NCBI GenBank assembly: GCA_029298735.1
Contig: JANSLP010000052.1
Coordinates: 1-64,000 of the forward strand
DNA: 64,000 nt
DNA from: Ophiostoma sp. CBS 140.51
Lineage: Eukaryota; Ascomycota; Sordariomycetes; Ophiostomatales; Ophiostomataceae
Direction: 5' to 3'
The position numbers were made by a program, and so were the translations under genes. A model generated the notes under the pieces. The model searched no databases. It was not told the origin of the DNA and saw only the letters and a program-made list of their open reading frames with translations. Shown in pieces: positions 33,551 through 45,800 of the stretch. Position 1 is the stretch's first letter. Every line of letters begins with the position of its first letter.

Positions 33551-34493
33551 TCACCCTCCTTCGTTCTCTGTGATTTTTGCAGCTGCAGCCGCTTCCTTTG
33601 AAGCTTCCGTATCAGACGTGCCGAACTCCTCAAACTTCTTTTTCCAGAACAGCCACTGATCGTAGTCGAGCACCCGGTCCTGGTCAAAGACGGCACTGGC
33701 CAACGGACGCCGCTCCCTCGGATCGACCGTATGGTTTTGAAAGATGTTGTGGAGTGCAGTCCCGGCATGAATGATCCACTGAGCCGCTGCCGTGACATGG
33801 CTTTCTCGTACATCCCGCGGGGTGTTGTCTTTTGCCTCTTCAAACGTTCCGCGCAGAGTCCAGAAGCCAAAGTAGAACCATGGCATGACGTCTGCAGCAA
33901 GAAGATGGGCGGTCGCGGCGTTGAGGTTGACCTACTCTGTAAATGGCAGGAAAGAGTCTTCGCTGCTAGGGGGAGCTGCTCGGTAGGTGTTCAGTAGGCG
34001 TTGACGGAGAACAACAAAGAGTAGGGTGCACACCTCGCCATGCTTCCTGGAGCACATTCTCCAAATCGGCCACGTCCTTCCAGATAGACGGTTCAGCCTC
34101 CAAGTCCGATGTGGCCTTCAGCGCCTTCACCAGCTGCACAAGGTTTGCCTGCGCGGGATGCTGGTATGGTATCTGCCTGGCGCTGATCACGACCACTTCC
34201 CAGAACTCAAGCAAAAAGCTTATCGTTTCTTCGGCCTCTTCGCCATCGTTGAGTGTGCGCTTTGCGGGGCTCACTTAGTCGAGTTGTGCTGCGGTGTCGG
34301 CGATGATGTTAACGTTGGTGGCATTGTGTGTCTGTAGATATGTCGCGATAATATCAAGCGCGCTCTTGGAAACATGCCAAGATTCAGCGTCGCGAGCCTC
34401 AAACTCGAGCGGCGCCGCGGTCGCCCGTTGCTCTATGACTTTCTTATAGTCAATGGCGTTGGCCGGTCCAGAGATGGAGGAGAAGGGCAGGGC
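33551..34493 (-). pseudogene. DUF3632-family pseudogene
   Basis: Minus-strand coding remnant resembling fungal DUF3632 proteins of unknown function. Coherent sequence runs from about 34493 through SGPANAIDYKKVIEQRAT, then ISFLLEFWEVVVISARQIPY, ending with VNLNAATAHLLAADVMPWFYF, FWTLRGTFEEAKD and LDYDQWLFWKKKFEEFG. An in-frame TAA at 34275-34277 interrupts the first half. After a likely intron (about 34035-33980, donor GTGTGC) a TAG at 33932-33934 stands where the family normally has Trp before VNLN. No start codon is seen, because a TGA (34494-34496) precedes the open frame. The Glu/Lys-rich sequence downstream is in another phase, a possible third lesion. I see no splice pattern that removes both stops. 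Confidence 0.7.
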
Positions 34494-34551
34494 TCACACG
34501 AGGAATGCAGAATAACGCATGAGTGGATGGCTACTAATTCATTTTCACGTA

Positions 34552-34941
34552 GAAAAACAAGGAGAAGATCCTCGTCTCTTACAACGTTGTGTTGACCGAC
34601 AACACCATCTCGGAGCAACGAGTTTTGGATCAGCTAGCCATCGTGCCGAGGCCAGGCGACAAGCGCAAGCCCGGCTACCCACACGAGTACCGGGACGAGA
34701 CCCATCTCTTCATAGCCCAGCTGGCAACCGATACCGATACCGAGACCAAAGCCCTGTACGATTCATCACGCAGACTGGGCGGCCTTACAAGTTTGATGTA
34801 AAACCAAAGCCCAACGCAGGCCCGTATCGGGGAGTGACCAACCAGAACGGGACGTACATTGGAACCATATGCCACGATGGTGATGCAAAAACAAAGAACC
34901 CCAATGCTGGGCCATTCCACCTGTGCACACCCCAAGGGTGA
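34552..34941 (+). pseudogene. Ribotoxin/guanyl-type RNase-like pseudogene
   Basis: Remnant of the fungal ribonuclease/ribotoxin fold family (sarcin and RNase T1/U2 relatives). One frame carries RPGDKRKPGYPHEYR (to the stop near 34801); another carries GRPYKFDVKPKPNAGPYRG, VTNQNGTYIGTICHDG and a Cys-containing end (FHLCTP), stopping at 34941. The two parts are in different phases, with the break at about 34765-34790 and no usable intron there. The segment begins after a good branch/acceptor (CTACTAAT ... CGTAG at 34551). No 5' exon, signal peptide or start codon was found. It is therefore read as disrupted and probably non-functional, unless the break is an assembly error. It abuts the DUF3632 pseudogene on the opposite strand. 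Confidence 0.6.
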
Positions 34942-37900
34942 GGATGATAGGCACGAGTTTTTGCCTCTGTTTACATGATATTTGCTGAAGAAAGTGTAAG
35001 TGGTGTGTCTCAATATAGCAGTTGATTTTGTGGAGAACATACATGTCGAGGCAAAGTTCCATAGTGCACAGCTAATATATAAACATATTATTTGAGCTCT
35101 TACCCAAACATATATCAATCCGCTGTGTGCTTTTCTTTTGGTTAATGGAAGAGCATGCCCTACGAGTTGACGAGGCTGAAGTGCTGGTGTCTGGCGATAA
35201 CGCCTGCGAAATAAAACCTAGCCATTGCCTTTGAAAAGTAGCAACATAAGATACAAAACTTTGTCTCGGTGTCACATCACATAGGACTGCTTCACCCTGA
35301 AACACAACATCTACCTCTTGAGACAGGCAGCCGTAGACAGCAAAACGCCCGCCTACCGTTCGGCCTCGCTCCACCCGGCAGTTGTCAGCACCCGTAAACC
35401 GTAAACCGGGCTTTGCCGGCGACATGTCCGTTTTCCATCTCCATCTCGGCCCACCGTATCTGGTGGAGAAGAGCCACTCATCGTCAGGGTCACTCATCAA
35501 GACCCCGGCAGCCAACAAGCCAGCACCTGCCGGGGAAGTCCCTCACTCCCTCATTTGCGCAATTGCACCTGCCTGCACCAGATGAACAGCGATCCACCGT
35601 TTGCCATTGCCTGTTTGGGTTTAGAAACGTTGCACACAGCGTCTAGGCCCAGAGGACCGTTGTCACCTCGCACGGGCAAGAGCGAAGAGCACAGGGCAGG
35701 CGCAATCATAGCAATCAGAGCAAACAGAGAGCAAAGGCCAGCAAACGGCAAGAGCAAGATACCTCGAGAATACTTTGTAACTTGCAAGGGAAGGAGATAA
35801 TTTCAGGGACGGCGCCCTACCGGCGCCCATTCCGTCCCATTTTATTGCGTCGTATTAGCGAGTGGCGGCGCGCGCAGACAAAGTGGTTTGTGCATGCGCT
35901 GTGCCGTCTGTCCTGCGTTTTGCAGGACAGAGACCTGGTCACCGGGAACATAGCGTTTGTTAAAGCAATTTACTCCCGTATGTACAGTCAGATACGGACA
36001 GCAGAGACAAACGCTGGACCGCGCTGCAGCTTATTTTCTGACGTCGTATGCCGTCTTGTCGCGTTCTTGGTCGGTCGCGACTGCCTCACGCGCCAAACTA
36101 ATATGCGATCGTGTTCGTTTGTTCCTTCCCATTCCCTCGCTCTTTTCGATTGTTATGCACAATGCCTGCAGTACACAAGTGCAAAATGCAAACAGGCAGG
36201 CACGACCAGGACCTGCCCTCGTCCGATGCCTCATGCCTGCCCTGAATCTTACTTTGTATCTCATGTAAATCTCTTGCGTGACCATTGGACCAAGGAGCGA
36301 TTAGCGCCGGGGGTAAGCCAAAAGCAAGCCTCCCAAGGGGCATCAAAATGCCCTCTCTTCTCGCTACACCACATACGGACGCGCCACCCTGGCTCTCAGT
36401 CCTCTTTGCGCGCCCAGCGAGCCAGCCAAAGGGAAATCCCGACGGCAGACAAGTGCCACGCGTTTAATTGGCTCACAGAGTGGGTCTGGCAGTCGAGGGT
36501 ACCCCCTAAAATGCGCTTACAGCGAGATGCAAGCGATAATTAGAGTAGGAGTGAGGAGGGACGAGAGTGAAAAAACAGACTGAAAAAAAGGAAGGAAGAG
36601 AAAAAGAAAACAGGAAGCACGGTAGGAATGAAGGAACGACCTGAGAAAAAAGGAAGAAGCACGAGCATAACTGCAATATTAAAAACAGCCGGGGAAAGAA
36701 ATACCCAGGCTCGAAGAGAACAGCAGGCACGAGGTGAATCGTGCGAGGCAACAGCGAGAGGAAGCAGGAGAGTACACGAAAAGCAAGAAAAGCAAGAACG
36801 ACTCGAAAAAGGTAACATCCAGTGCCTTGTTCTTTCCCTCTCGCGTATTACGACGAGCGACCCTCCTTCGACAATCGACAGCAGTAGCTCGAAAGCCACC
36901 GAGGCCACCCCTTTTCCCGCCCTCGCACCTGCCTCCCCAATTCAACACAAAGGCCCCCTAACCTTGGGAGTGAGCAGAAAAAGAAAGAGCGATTCACGTG
37001 CGGCCCCACGGAATCGGGCGTTTTGACGGTGCGATCGACGACGGAAACCGCCTAAACGAGAAAAAAGAGGCAGGTGAAAAAACGCAAACGTTTTCTCTGG
37101 TTTTCTCTCTTGTCTGGGTTCTCTCAGTTTCTTTGGTCGCCGAGCACAAAGGCGAGACAAGAAACAGTCGACAGCAGCGAGACACAAACCCGCACACACC
37201 ACTGCCGACGAAAGGGGGCAAGATCCAGCCCTTGCCTTGTGTGTGCAGCCACCGGCGATTTTCAGCTTTCCTTGTTCTCGATTTGAACCTCGACTTCGAC
37301 CTCGACCTCTTCTCATGATCGATTCGGTTTTTGCCGCCCCTTTCGACTTTTGAACCAGTCTCGAACTACCTAGACGAACCAGCAGCCACCAACAGAACAA
37401 CGGCGTCCCTTGATTGTGACTACAATCAACGACTCCGGCCAACAGGAGACCACGAGCGAGCTGGTTTTCTGCTTTATATCCGCAGCCGTTTCGGTACACT
37501 TTTGTGGCCTGCCCTCGAGCGTTTCCTGCGATCGTCATCGACTATCCTCGAGAGCCCTCGATATTTCTCGCATATTTCGAATTCCTCGAATTCCTCGAAC
37601 TCCTCGACGAAAGCTCGATACCGTACCGTCGTCCCGTGCTGCTCCTCTTTCTCGCCTACGACGTACAACTGATTTATCCGTCGATCACCGCAGCCGCACA
37701 GTCTGCGGTTAATCCGAATTGAGCCTCCATTCGACCCTTTCTAAGGACAACGACTCGAAATCTCAACGCGCATATCGTGCATATCGTGCATCTCCTGCAT
37801 TGCGCATCCCGTGTCGCACATCACCTGCATACCGCGACACCTGCCAATTGCGGACACAGACCGCTCTCCTCCCAAAGAACCCAATATACAATTGTTGAAA

Positions 37901-38179
37901 AAGGAGAAGGAAAACGACGACGAGCTTCACTGCAGCAGAAGAAGGACGAAGAAAGGCCTTGCGCCGGAGAGGGAGAGACAGAGGACGAGAAAAGGGCACC
38001 TTTTGCGACCACAGACGACAGCCAAAGTGCATCCTGTGAAAGTTGCGAAACGAGGCCCACCTACGAGCAGCCGGCTCGCTTCATCGTGTCCCGCGTACCG
38101 TCCCGCCTTCTCAGTCCTGCGTGTTGCACGCGCGCAGCTCTCGACTCTTTATATCTGAGCCTTCTTATCAACCCTCACA
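34942..38179. other. 3.2-kb noncoding stretch and leader of the next gene
   Basis: No credible coding gene. From about 36540 to 38170 the + strand has long purine-rich then C/T-rich tracts, small direct repeats (cctcgaattcctcgaa near 37575; gcatatcgt twice near 37770) and short upstream ATGs such as 37315-37353. It is probably a long regulated promoter and leader. Confidence 0.45.
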
Positions 38180-41100
38180 ATGGCCGCCATGGACGCCCGC
38201 GTGGGTGCGCACCCGCAGCCATACCCAAACCTGCCCGCCTCACCGACCTTGACGAACCCTGATATGATTTTACCCGACTATGACTTTGCCCTCTCACCTG
38301 GTCTCGACGACGACGAGGACCGCCCGGCCCGCTCCCAGTCACCGCTCATGATGTGGAAGAACGCCCACGCCGCCTCGTCGACCTCCGACCTGCAGCAGCT
38401 CTTTGCCAGCTCTTCGCAAGCGCAAGAACTCCACGCCTTCCCTTCTGGGCCCATCACACCCACCACTCCCATCATCTACGGCAATGGCACCATGCTCTCC
38501 GACATTGGCGAGGTCACCGAGGCCGAGAGCACACCCGGTCGGCCCTCGCCAGGATCTGTACGACGCCGCACCGCGGGCGGTGCTAGTGGCAGCATCGGTC
38601 CGTTTGGTGTCTCCTCGGGCTCACCCTCGGGCTCCCGCACACCATCACCGACTCCTCTGCCACACAACCTCCGCCATCCTTTCCAACACAACAATCTCCA
38701 GAATGCGCTCAACAGCCGCGACAACCTCTCAGATGCACCACGGCGGTCATCGCCCACAATGGGTGTCGAAGATGGTCCACAACATATGACTGCGAACACC
38801 AACGGTGTCAAACAGCGCGCCCGTCAACAACAGCAGACTGCTCGGCGAGACTCGCTGGAGAGCAACAGCACCATCACGACACAAGACCACGCCGGTCTCT
38901 TTGCCGACTTTGACGACACCGTCAGTGTTGGCGAGAGTGCGTTCCAGGGTGACGACGAGGAGAGTGTGGCCGAGTCCTATGTTGAGGAGACATATGTTGC
39001 GCGTGAGGTGCCTATCATGAGCACGGCATCTTCTTCACTACTGGCTGTCCCCGATTTCGGCGGCAACGGCTCCAGCAGTGGCGGCAACACAAGCGACGAG
39101 GGAGACCGCCGGCTCTCTGCTGCAACTCTTAGTCTTCGCGCAGAAAAGATTCTGGCAAACGCCAAGAAGCGGCTCACAGTACGTACAACCGTCGCCCATC
39201 AGAGATACTTCAGGAGCCTATAAACTAACAGAATTCTAGACAATGGAAGGCAACCTTAGCCGCGCCCGCAGCTCCCTCTACATCTCATCCCCACCAGCCG
39301 GCTCCCTACCCTCAGATGGCTCTACTCCCTCACCAAGAACACCCGTCCGCTCCGCCACCGCAAGCAGCCGATACCACGACCCCACACCCGGCTCGCCAAT
39401 ACACTCCCGCATGGTCAGCGATGGCTCCGTGCCCATCAATGGTGTTCTACCAAGCAACTTCCCCCAGCGGTCGGCCAGTGCGCTGGGTGCGGCTGGTGGC
39501 TACCGCAAGCCGCAGCTGACCGGCTCCAAGAGTGCCGACCGCATCGACGAGATTCAAGACAGCCTCAGCGGCGGCTACCACCGCGCCGGCCTCGCAAAAC
39601 CAGTTGATATTGTCCTGGAGCGCCTCGACGAGGACAGCGCCGACGACAACGAAATTCTGCCTTCCCAAAACGGCTCGAGTGCTCAGATGGAATCGTTTTT
39701 GAGCCCAACATTTGGTACGGTCGTCGGTGGTGGACAGCCTGGCCTAACCCGATCGGCCTCGGTGGCCCAGATGCGCGACCTCAAAGACCAGATGAAGGGT
39801 CTCAAGGGCAAGATCTCAACGCTCCGTGAGCAGGCCCGTGCCGACAGCCTCAAGCGCAGGAGCTTGCAAAGTCTGCGGACACCGAGCCCGTTCACACACT
39901 CGCAGGTCGACCAGTGGTACGCCGAACAACCGCAAACAAACGAGAGCCCCGAGTCCTCGGGCAACGGTAGCCCGGCCCAAACGGCCCAGAACCAGAACAA
40001 CTGGGCCGACGAGCAGGACGTGGCTACAGCCGGGATCCCAGTTGCAAGCAGAGACGTTGTTACGCCTCCGCCTCGGCAAACTGGCAGCTCGCCAGCCGGC
40101 AGTGCCCGTCTGGCACGTAGTGGTGGTAGCGGCTCCAGCAGTGCTCGTCGCAGCAAGCGTAACACTGCTCTTGCACTCGACGCGGACCAGACCGATGAGG
40201 ACTCTATCCTCAGCACGTACGACGACGTGGAGGACGGAATGGTGACGAAATTGTCTTATGCCAACCAACCACGGCATACGACCGAGTCACCAGTTCTGGG
40301 TGAACGGCCAACCTCACCCGGCGAAATTACTCCTGGTGACGACGATCTGGACGACATGCGGACCGAGAACGGCGACTTCTCTGACGAAGGCGAGACGAGG
40401 CAGCTCGAAGATGTCTTTGTCGACAGCGCCGAGACCGATCGCCAACAGCTTGACAACAACATTGACGAGGCGTATGAGGTCGACGAAGAAGAGGATGTGT
40501 CGCGTGACCTGTCGGAGCAGCAGCAATTCGAACAAGACGACGTCGACTACGAGAGTGAGAGCGGCGAATCGCTCTATCATGAGGCTTTGCAGCACCCTCT
40601 TTCTCACGAAGACCGCGAGGACGCCTTTGACTATGAACATTTCATCCTGCACAGTGCCCTGGGGACTATCAGTCAACAGCGCCTTGCACGAAGTGGAAGT
40701 TTTAGCTCAGAGGACTCGGTCGAGACTACACGTGGCCCCGTTTCTTCATCAAACAACAACAGCAGCATCGACGCAGCCTTCCCCAGCCCGAACCGCCGGA
40801 CGAGTATGAGCTCCATCTCCACCGTCGAGTCGGCCGACTCGTTTGCCACGGCCACCGAGGGGCGCACGAGCCGCAGCAACCGCCTCAGCTCCGACGAAGA
40901 GGATGTCATTATTAACCATGGGACCCGTGCTGCTGCTGCCGCCGCCAAGGACCGCCCCGACAGCCTGCTTCTCGCGCATGCCGCAGCCGCAAACCAGGCC
41001 CCAGCATCTTCTTTTGGTTCTGGCTTGCCCGAGGACAACTCTGTGTACCAGGCGCAACGGAACAGCGCCGAAGAGCCTCGCCAGACCCAGCAGCCGCCCA

Positions 41101-41807
41101 TGGCTCGCCGTCCTGCTAGCGCCGTGCCTGGCCACCGCCCGTCGGTCTCGTCTTTCGAGTCCATTGGCACCACGCGCAGCTTCCCGCTCGTGAACCGCAA
41201 CCGCGTCGGCAGCGTCAGCACCGTCAATGGTGTTGGTGTCAATGGTGTCGGTGCTGGCGGTGCCGGCTCGGCCATGGGCTACCGCAGCGGCAGTGGCGGC
41301 AACCACAGTGTCAACTCGTCCATCTCGATCCTACCCAACGGCCACAATAACAACAACTCTGTCTCGTCGACGCCGACACCAACCCAGGCGACACAGGGTA
41401 GTGGTGGTGGTCGTGTCTCGTCAGACAACGAGGAGCTCCGGAGCATCTCTGAGACGCTCATGAATGAGACGGCCAGCATCTGCGAGCAGGGTAGCGTCGG
41501 TGCCAACGACTCTTCCCATCTCGACAGCAAGCGCAGCATCTCCAGCCTCGGTGCGCCATTCCATGAACGTTCTGGTAGTGCTGGTTCTGTTTCCGGCTCT
41601 GGCTCTGGTGGTGGCATGGCCTCGCATACCCAGGCCCTGCAGGCACTCTCCAAGGAAGACCAGTACCTGGTCGAGCGTCTGGTCGGCAATCTGGGCCGGT
41701 GCGTCCTGGGCCTGTCTGAAAGTGGCCGTGCCAGTACTGAGAGCCGCGTCTTCCGCCGGCGTATCGATGTTGCACGCCGCATTCTTGAAGGTCTTGAACC
41801 TATTTAA
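38180..41807 (+). CDS. Large conserved disordered fungal protein with coiled coil
   Basis: Exons 38180-39178 and 39240-41807 give 1188 residues. Donor GTACGT and acceptor CTAG (branch CTAAC) join KKRLT to TMEGNLSRARSSLY. I do not know a characterised homologue. The protein is Ser/Pro/Asn/Gly-rich and acidic. The most ordered element is a helical, probably coiled-coil segment at about residues 510-560 (VAQMRDLKDQMKGLKGKIS, LREQARADSLKRRSLQSLRT), which I believe is well conserved in ascomycetes. Other blocks that look constrained are LSLRAEKILANAKKRL before the intron and a C-terminal helix region (KEDQYLVERLVGNLGRCVL, RRRIDVARRILEGLEPI). Near the N-terminus MILPDYDFAL recalls a motif in the Cys4 protein at 9.3 kb. 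The ATG is GCC/ACC-flanked (acaATGGCC). Function unknown; many SP/TP sites suggest phospho-regulation, by inference. Confidence 0.85.
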
Positions 41808-42822
41808 TCTATTCCTTTTCTCTTCTTTCTACACATATTTTCTTACTTACCTTTCGCCTACAAATGTCTAATGAAAGCGCACGATCTCTCCTTTGGGTTT
41901 CAGTATTTCTTCGAAAAAAAATTGGATGGAGTTTTCATTAACTTGTGTAATTCTTTTGTGTCTGCTTTCTGTTCTTTTCTGGCTATTCAATTCTTACCAT
42001 TATCCTATCCCCGAGCTGGATGGCGGTCTCTATTTACACATTTCTTTATGTCCATTTTCTTTTGTTGCCCCTTTTATCATGTTGACGGTGGATGCGTATA
42101 TATCAATACCCCCTTTTTCGCATTTATCTACCTTTTCCTTAAAGTTATAACCACTGGTCTGGAGGACCGGTGCAGAAATCTTTCAAAGAATGAAAATATA
42201 TATAACTCGAACTGCCTCCATGTCAAAAGAATCATTGAAAGCGTTCGACACACTGGCATGCCTAACCATTAAGCATTACCACACCAAGTACATTTGCCGT
42301 GTCATTATGCGATCTCTTAAGGACCATTCTCTTTACAAAGCATGAATATAATCAAACCATTTTCTAAACCATGTAACTTTTAGACTTTTGAGACCTGATA
42401 AGAAAAGAATATGAAACAGAAAGTAACCATCATAAACATAGCTAAGGGGGATGAGAACAAACAAGATAAACAGGTGAAAAAAGTGAGAGACGTGAGCTCA
42501 TAATTCTTAATCCCAAAGGGGATAACAAAAACCGTAAAACCATGACGACATTCTAACTCGTAATTCCCAGTCATTAATAACAAAAAGGAGACAGGAAATA
42601 AGAGAAATAAGAGAAATAAATTGAAGAACAGAAAACAAATAGAAGGCAAAAGAATAAGCAAGACGATTTGTGCAAAATAAGATAGGTTCGTGGGCCACAG
42701 ACAGTAAATCGATCGCGTTGTCTGCACTGTCGAAGCCCGTGATAAAAAAAAGTAGCGGAGAAGTAATGGACAAGCCCGTAATATCTATGTTTCGGCTTTG
42801 TTCTCTTTTCGTCTCTCAATAC
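41808..42822. other. Convergent 3' region
   Basis: 3' flanks of two convergent genes, AT-rich, with a short tandem (gagaaataa)n near 42598-42620. No gene recognised. Confidence 0.6.
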
Positions 42823-45800
42823 TTAATCATCTCCGTCCTTTCTGGCTGTCGGCTCACTCTTGGACTGCGCACGGCGGGAGTAGTGAGGTCGGTTCCAGTT
42901 GACATTGGCTTTGTTGTGTCTGCCCCTGCCTCGCAAGCTGCCTCGCATGCTACCTCGCATGCTTCCGCGGGAGATGCTGCCATTGGATTGTTGGTCAGAG
43001 GCGTTTAAGGGTTGCGATTCGTTTCGCTTTGGCCGTCTATCAGGCTCGGTGATGTCTGTGCCGCATTGCACATTGTGGTACCCAGAGCGATCAGAGGTGT
43101 TGGACGAGGTGGTCACGGGGTCAGACACAGCATTGCTTGCGGCCGTGGTACCTCGTTGGGGGCGAGTTTGTTCCGGACGATCGGGGTGTGTAGGGTTCCC
43201 ATTATGCATTGGTCGGGCCGCAAAAGCTGCAGTGATGTCCACGTTCGTGAAATCGCGTATGGGCTGGGCTTGGGAAACAGTTGGCGGTTTGCAGGGTGTC
43301 GAAGGGCTTTCTCGGGGTGTGAAAGATGGCGCGATGGGGTTCAGTCGGGGCTCCTGGAAAAAGAAAAGAAGAGATGATTAGAAACAGCCAAAGATAAACC
43401 AAGAGCATTGGTCTTTGACAGTAACTATCATACCTCTTTCTTTCGATCCGCGTTTGAATTTGTCTCTGTTGCTGTTTCCGATCCGGAATCGTCCTCTGCA
43501 GTATTTGCATCGTTGGCACCGTCGCCTGAAGCTGACGCAGCCCCATTTCCTGATATGCTTTCGCTGGTTGTTGTTGCTGCTGCCTTTGACGTAGCTTCTG
43601 TTGCTTTAGCGACCTCTTCGCTAGCCTCATCCACGGAGAGATCGTTGACCAGATCAGAAATCTTGCCGGTAGCATCCGTCGCCTTAAACTTGTCTTTAGG
43701 TTTCGTAAAGACCTGCTTGGACCACAGGTTGGCGTACTTTCCACCGGCTTGGATGAGCTCGTCATGGTTGCCCTGTTCGACGATCTCACCATCGGATATC
43801 ACGATGATAGAGTCGGCATTCATGACAGTAGACAGTCGGTGTCTATGAGAAGGCAAAGATTAGTTCTGCATCGTTACAAGGAAATGAGACAAGAGATATA
43901 TAAAGGCAAAACTTACGCAACCACAAATGTGGTACGGCCGGAGCACAAGGCTTGCAAGGCATCTTGGATCTTCTGTTCAGTCTCTGTATCCACCGAGCTC
44001 GTAGCTTCGTCGAGAAGAACAATGGATGGGTCCTTGAGAATCGCCCGAGCGATTGCCACTCTCTGCAATTCACCGCCGGACAGCTTGATGCCGCGTTCGC
44101 CGACCCTTGAGTTGTAGCCTGCAAAAATGTTAGAAATTCTCACCACAGAGCAAAAGCAAAAGCCGATCATTTCACATCAGATTTTCACGTACCTTCAGAG
44201 AATCCTAAGATCTGCTCATGAATAGCGGCCGCACGGCATGCATTGTAGACGTCTTCGTCCGTTGCGTCAAGCTTGGCGTATCGGACATTGTTCATGATGG
44301 TGTCGTTGAACAGGATAGGGGCCTGAGGCACAATTCCGATCCGCGATCGAAGACTAGGTAATCAATTAGCGTTCTGTGCAAAACTCTGAAGTGGCAGCCA
44401 AAGAAAACTTACCTGTGAAGATCTACGTCCCGGATGTCTTGTCCGTCGATCTTGATGGAGCCCTCGGTGACGTCGTAAAAACGGTCCAGCAACTTCAGAA
44501 TCGTAGACTTGCCGGCGCCAGTAGCACCAACGAAAGCAACAGTCATACCAGACGGAACGTGGAAAGAGATATTCTTGACAATATCCTTCTTGTCGTTGTA
44601 GGAGAAGCTGACGTCCTTGAATTCAACTGTGCCTCCCGCAAACTCAAGGTCAACAGCATTCTCCTTGTTGACCACGGTCGGCTTTGTGTTCATGATTTCC
44701 AAAAGCTGCTCGGCGTGAATAAAATTCTTAGAGATACTCTTACCCAAGCTAGCGAAGAAAGTCAGAGGAGCAACAAGCTGAGTCCAGTAGGTAAGCAGCA
44801 TGACAAACTGTCCAGAGGTGGACTGGCCAGATGTCACTTGGTAGACTGCCAGGAAAGCTCCAGCCAGAAGTCCAGCGAGAAGAACAAGGTACTGAAAGGC
44901 ATAGGCAAAGAGATATCCGATGTAAACATTCTGCGACTTCTCGACACGAGTCTTGACAGCGTTGGAGTACCGGTCCTCTTCGTGGCCGACTTGATTGAAA
45001 GAGGCAACCGTTGACCAGCCCTGAATGCCGGCTTGCCGGACATAGTGCTCCTCAAACCAAGCGCTAACTTCACCGCGACGAGCCGCCTTGAGGCTAGAGA
45101 TCATACGCCCTGCGATATAGAGGAAGATGACGGAGGTAGCAAAGGTGATGAATCCTTCGTAGGGCCCAAATGTGGCCGAAAGATACATGAAGGCGATGGC
45201 CATATCGATCAACATGGGAATGGCCGAGAAACAGATTGATTCGAGAAGATTGGAGATGCTCTGTCCCGATGATATCGCGACCATGATGTCAGACGAGCTT
45301 TTCGAGTCATGGAAGTCGGAAGAAAGATTGAGAACATGAGAGTAAGCCGCGATGCTCATTGCTCCAAAGGAATAGTATTCCACTGGGATCCACAGCCATT
45401 GGCGAAGCAGTGAGATTCCAGCCTGGGAGGCTGCGAATTTCAAACCTGCGAAAATAATGACCTGGACCCACGGGTTCTTGTCATTCTCATGGCTCAAGCT
45501 GTCCATAATAATACCAAGCTGGCGGGGAATCAGAACGTTGAGGGCATTATTTGCAAGCAAGCACACGCCGACGAGAAGGGCCCGGATTTGAAGAGGCCGG
45601 TTGTTGACCGGCCAGATATAGGGGAAGAAGATCTGGAAATGGTTAGCGATGATGGTTTATGCCCATAAAATCAGGCCAGAACGACCCGAGAGAAAATGAA
45701 ATCAAACTTACCATAAATCTCTTTGCGTAGTCAAACCAGTTTCCGTTTTCCTTGAGACGCTTCTCCATCTCTTCCCGTCTCTTGCGCTCCCGGCGTTCCC

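Noticed and set aside
35782..36543. 253-codon + strand frame
   Set aside because: No domain, odd composition, lies in a probable promoter/leader region.
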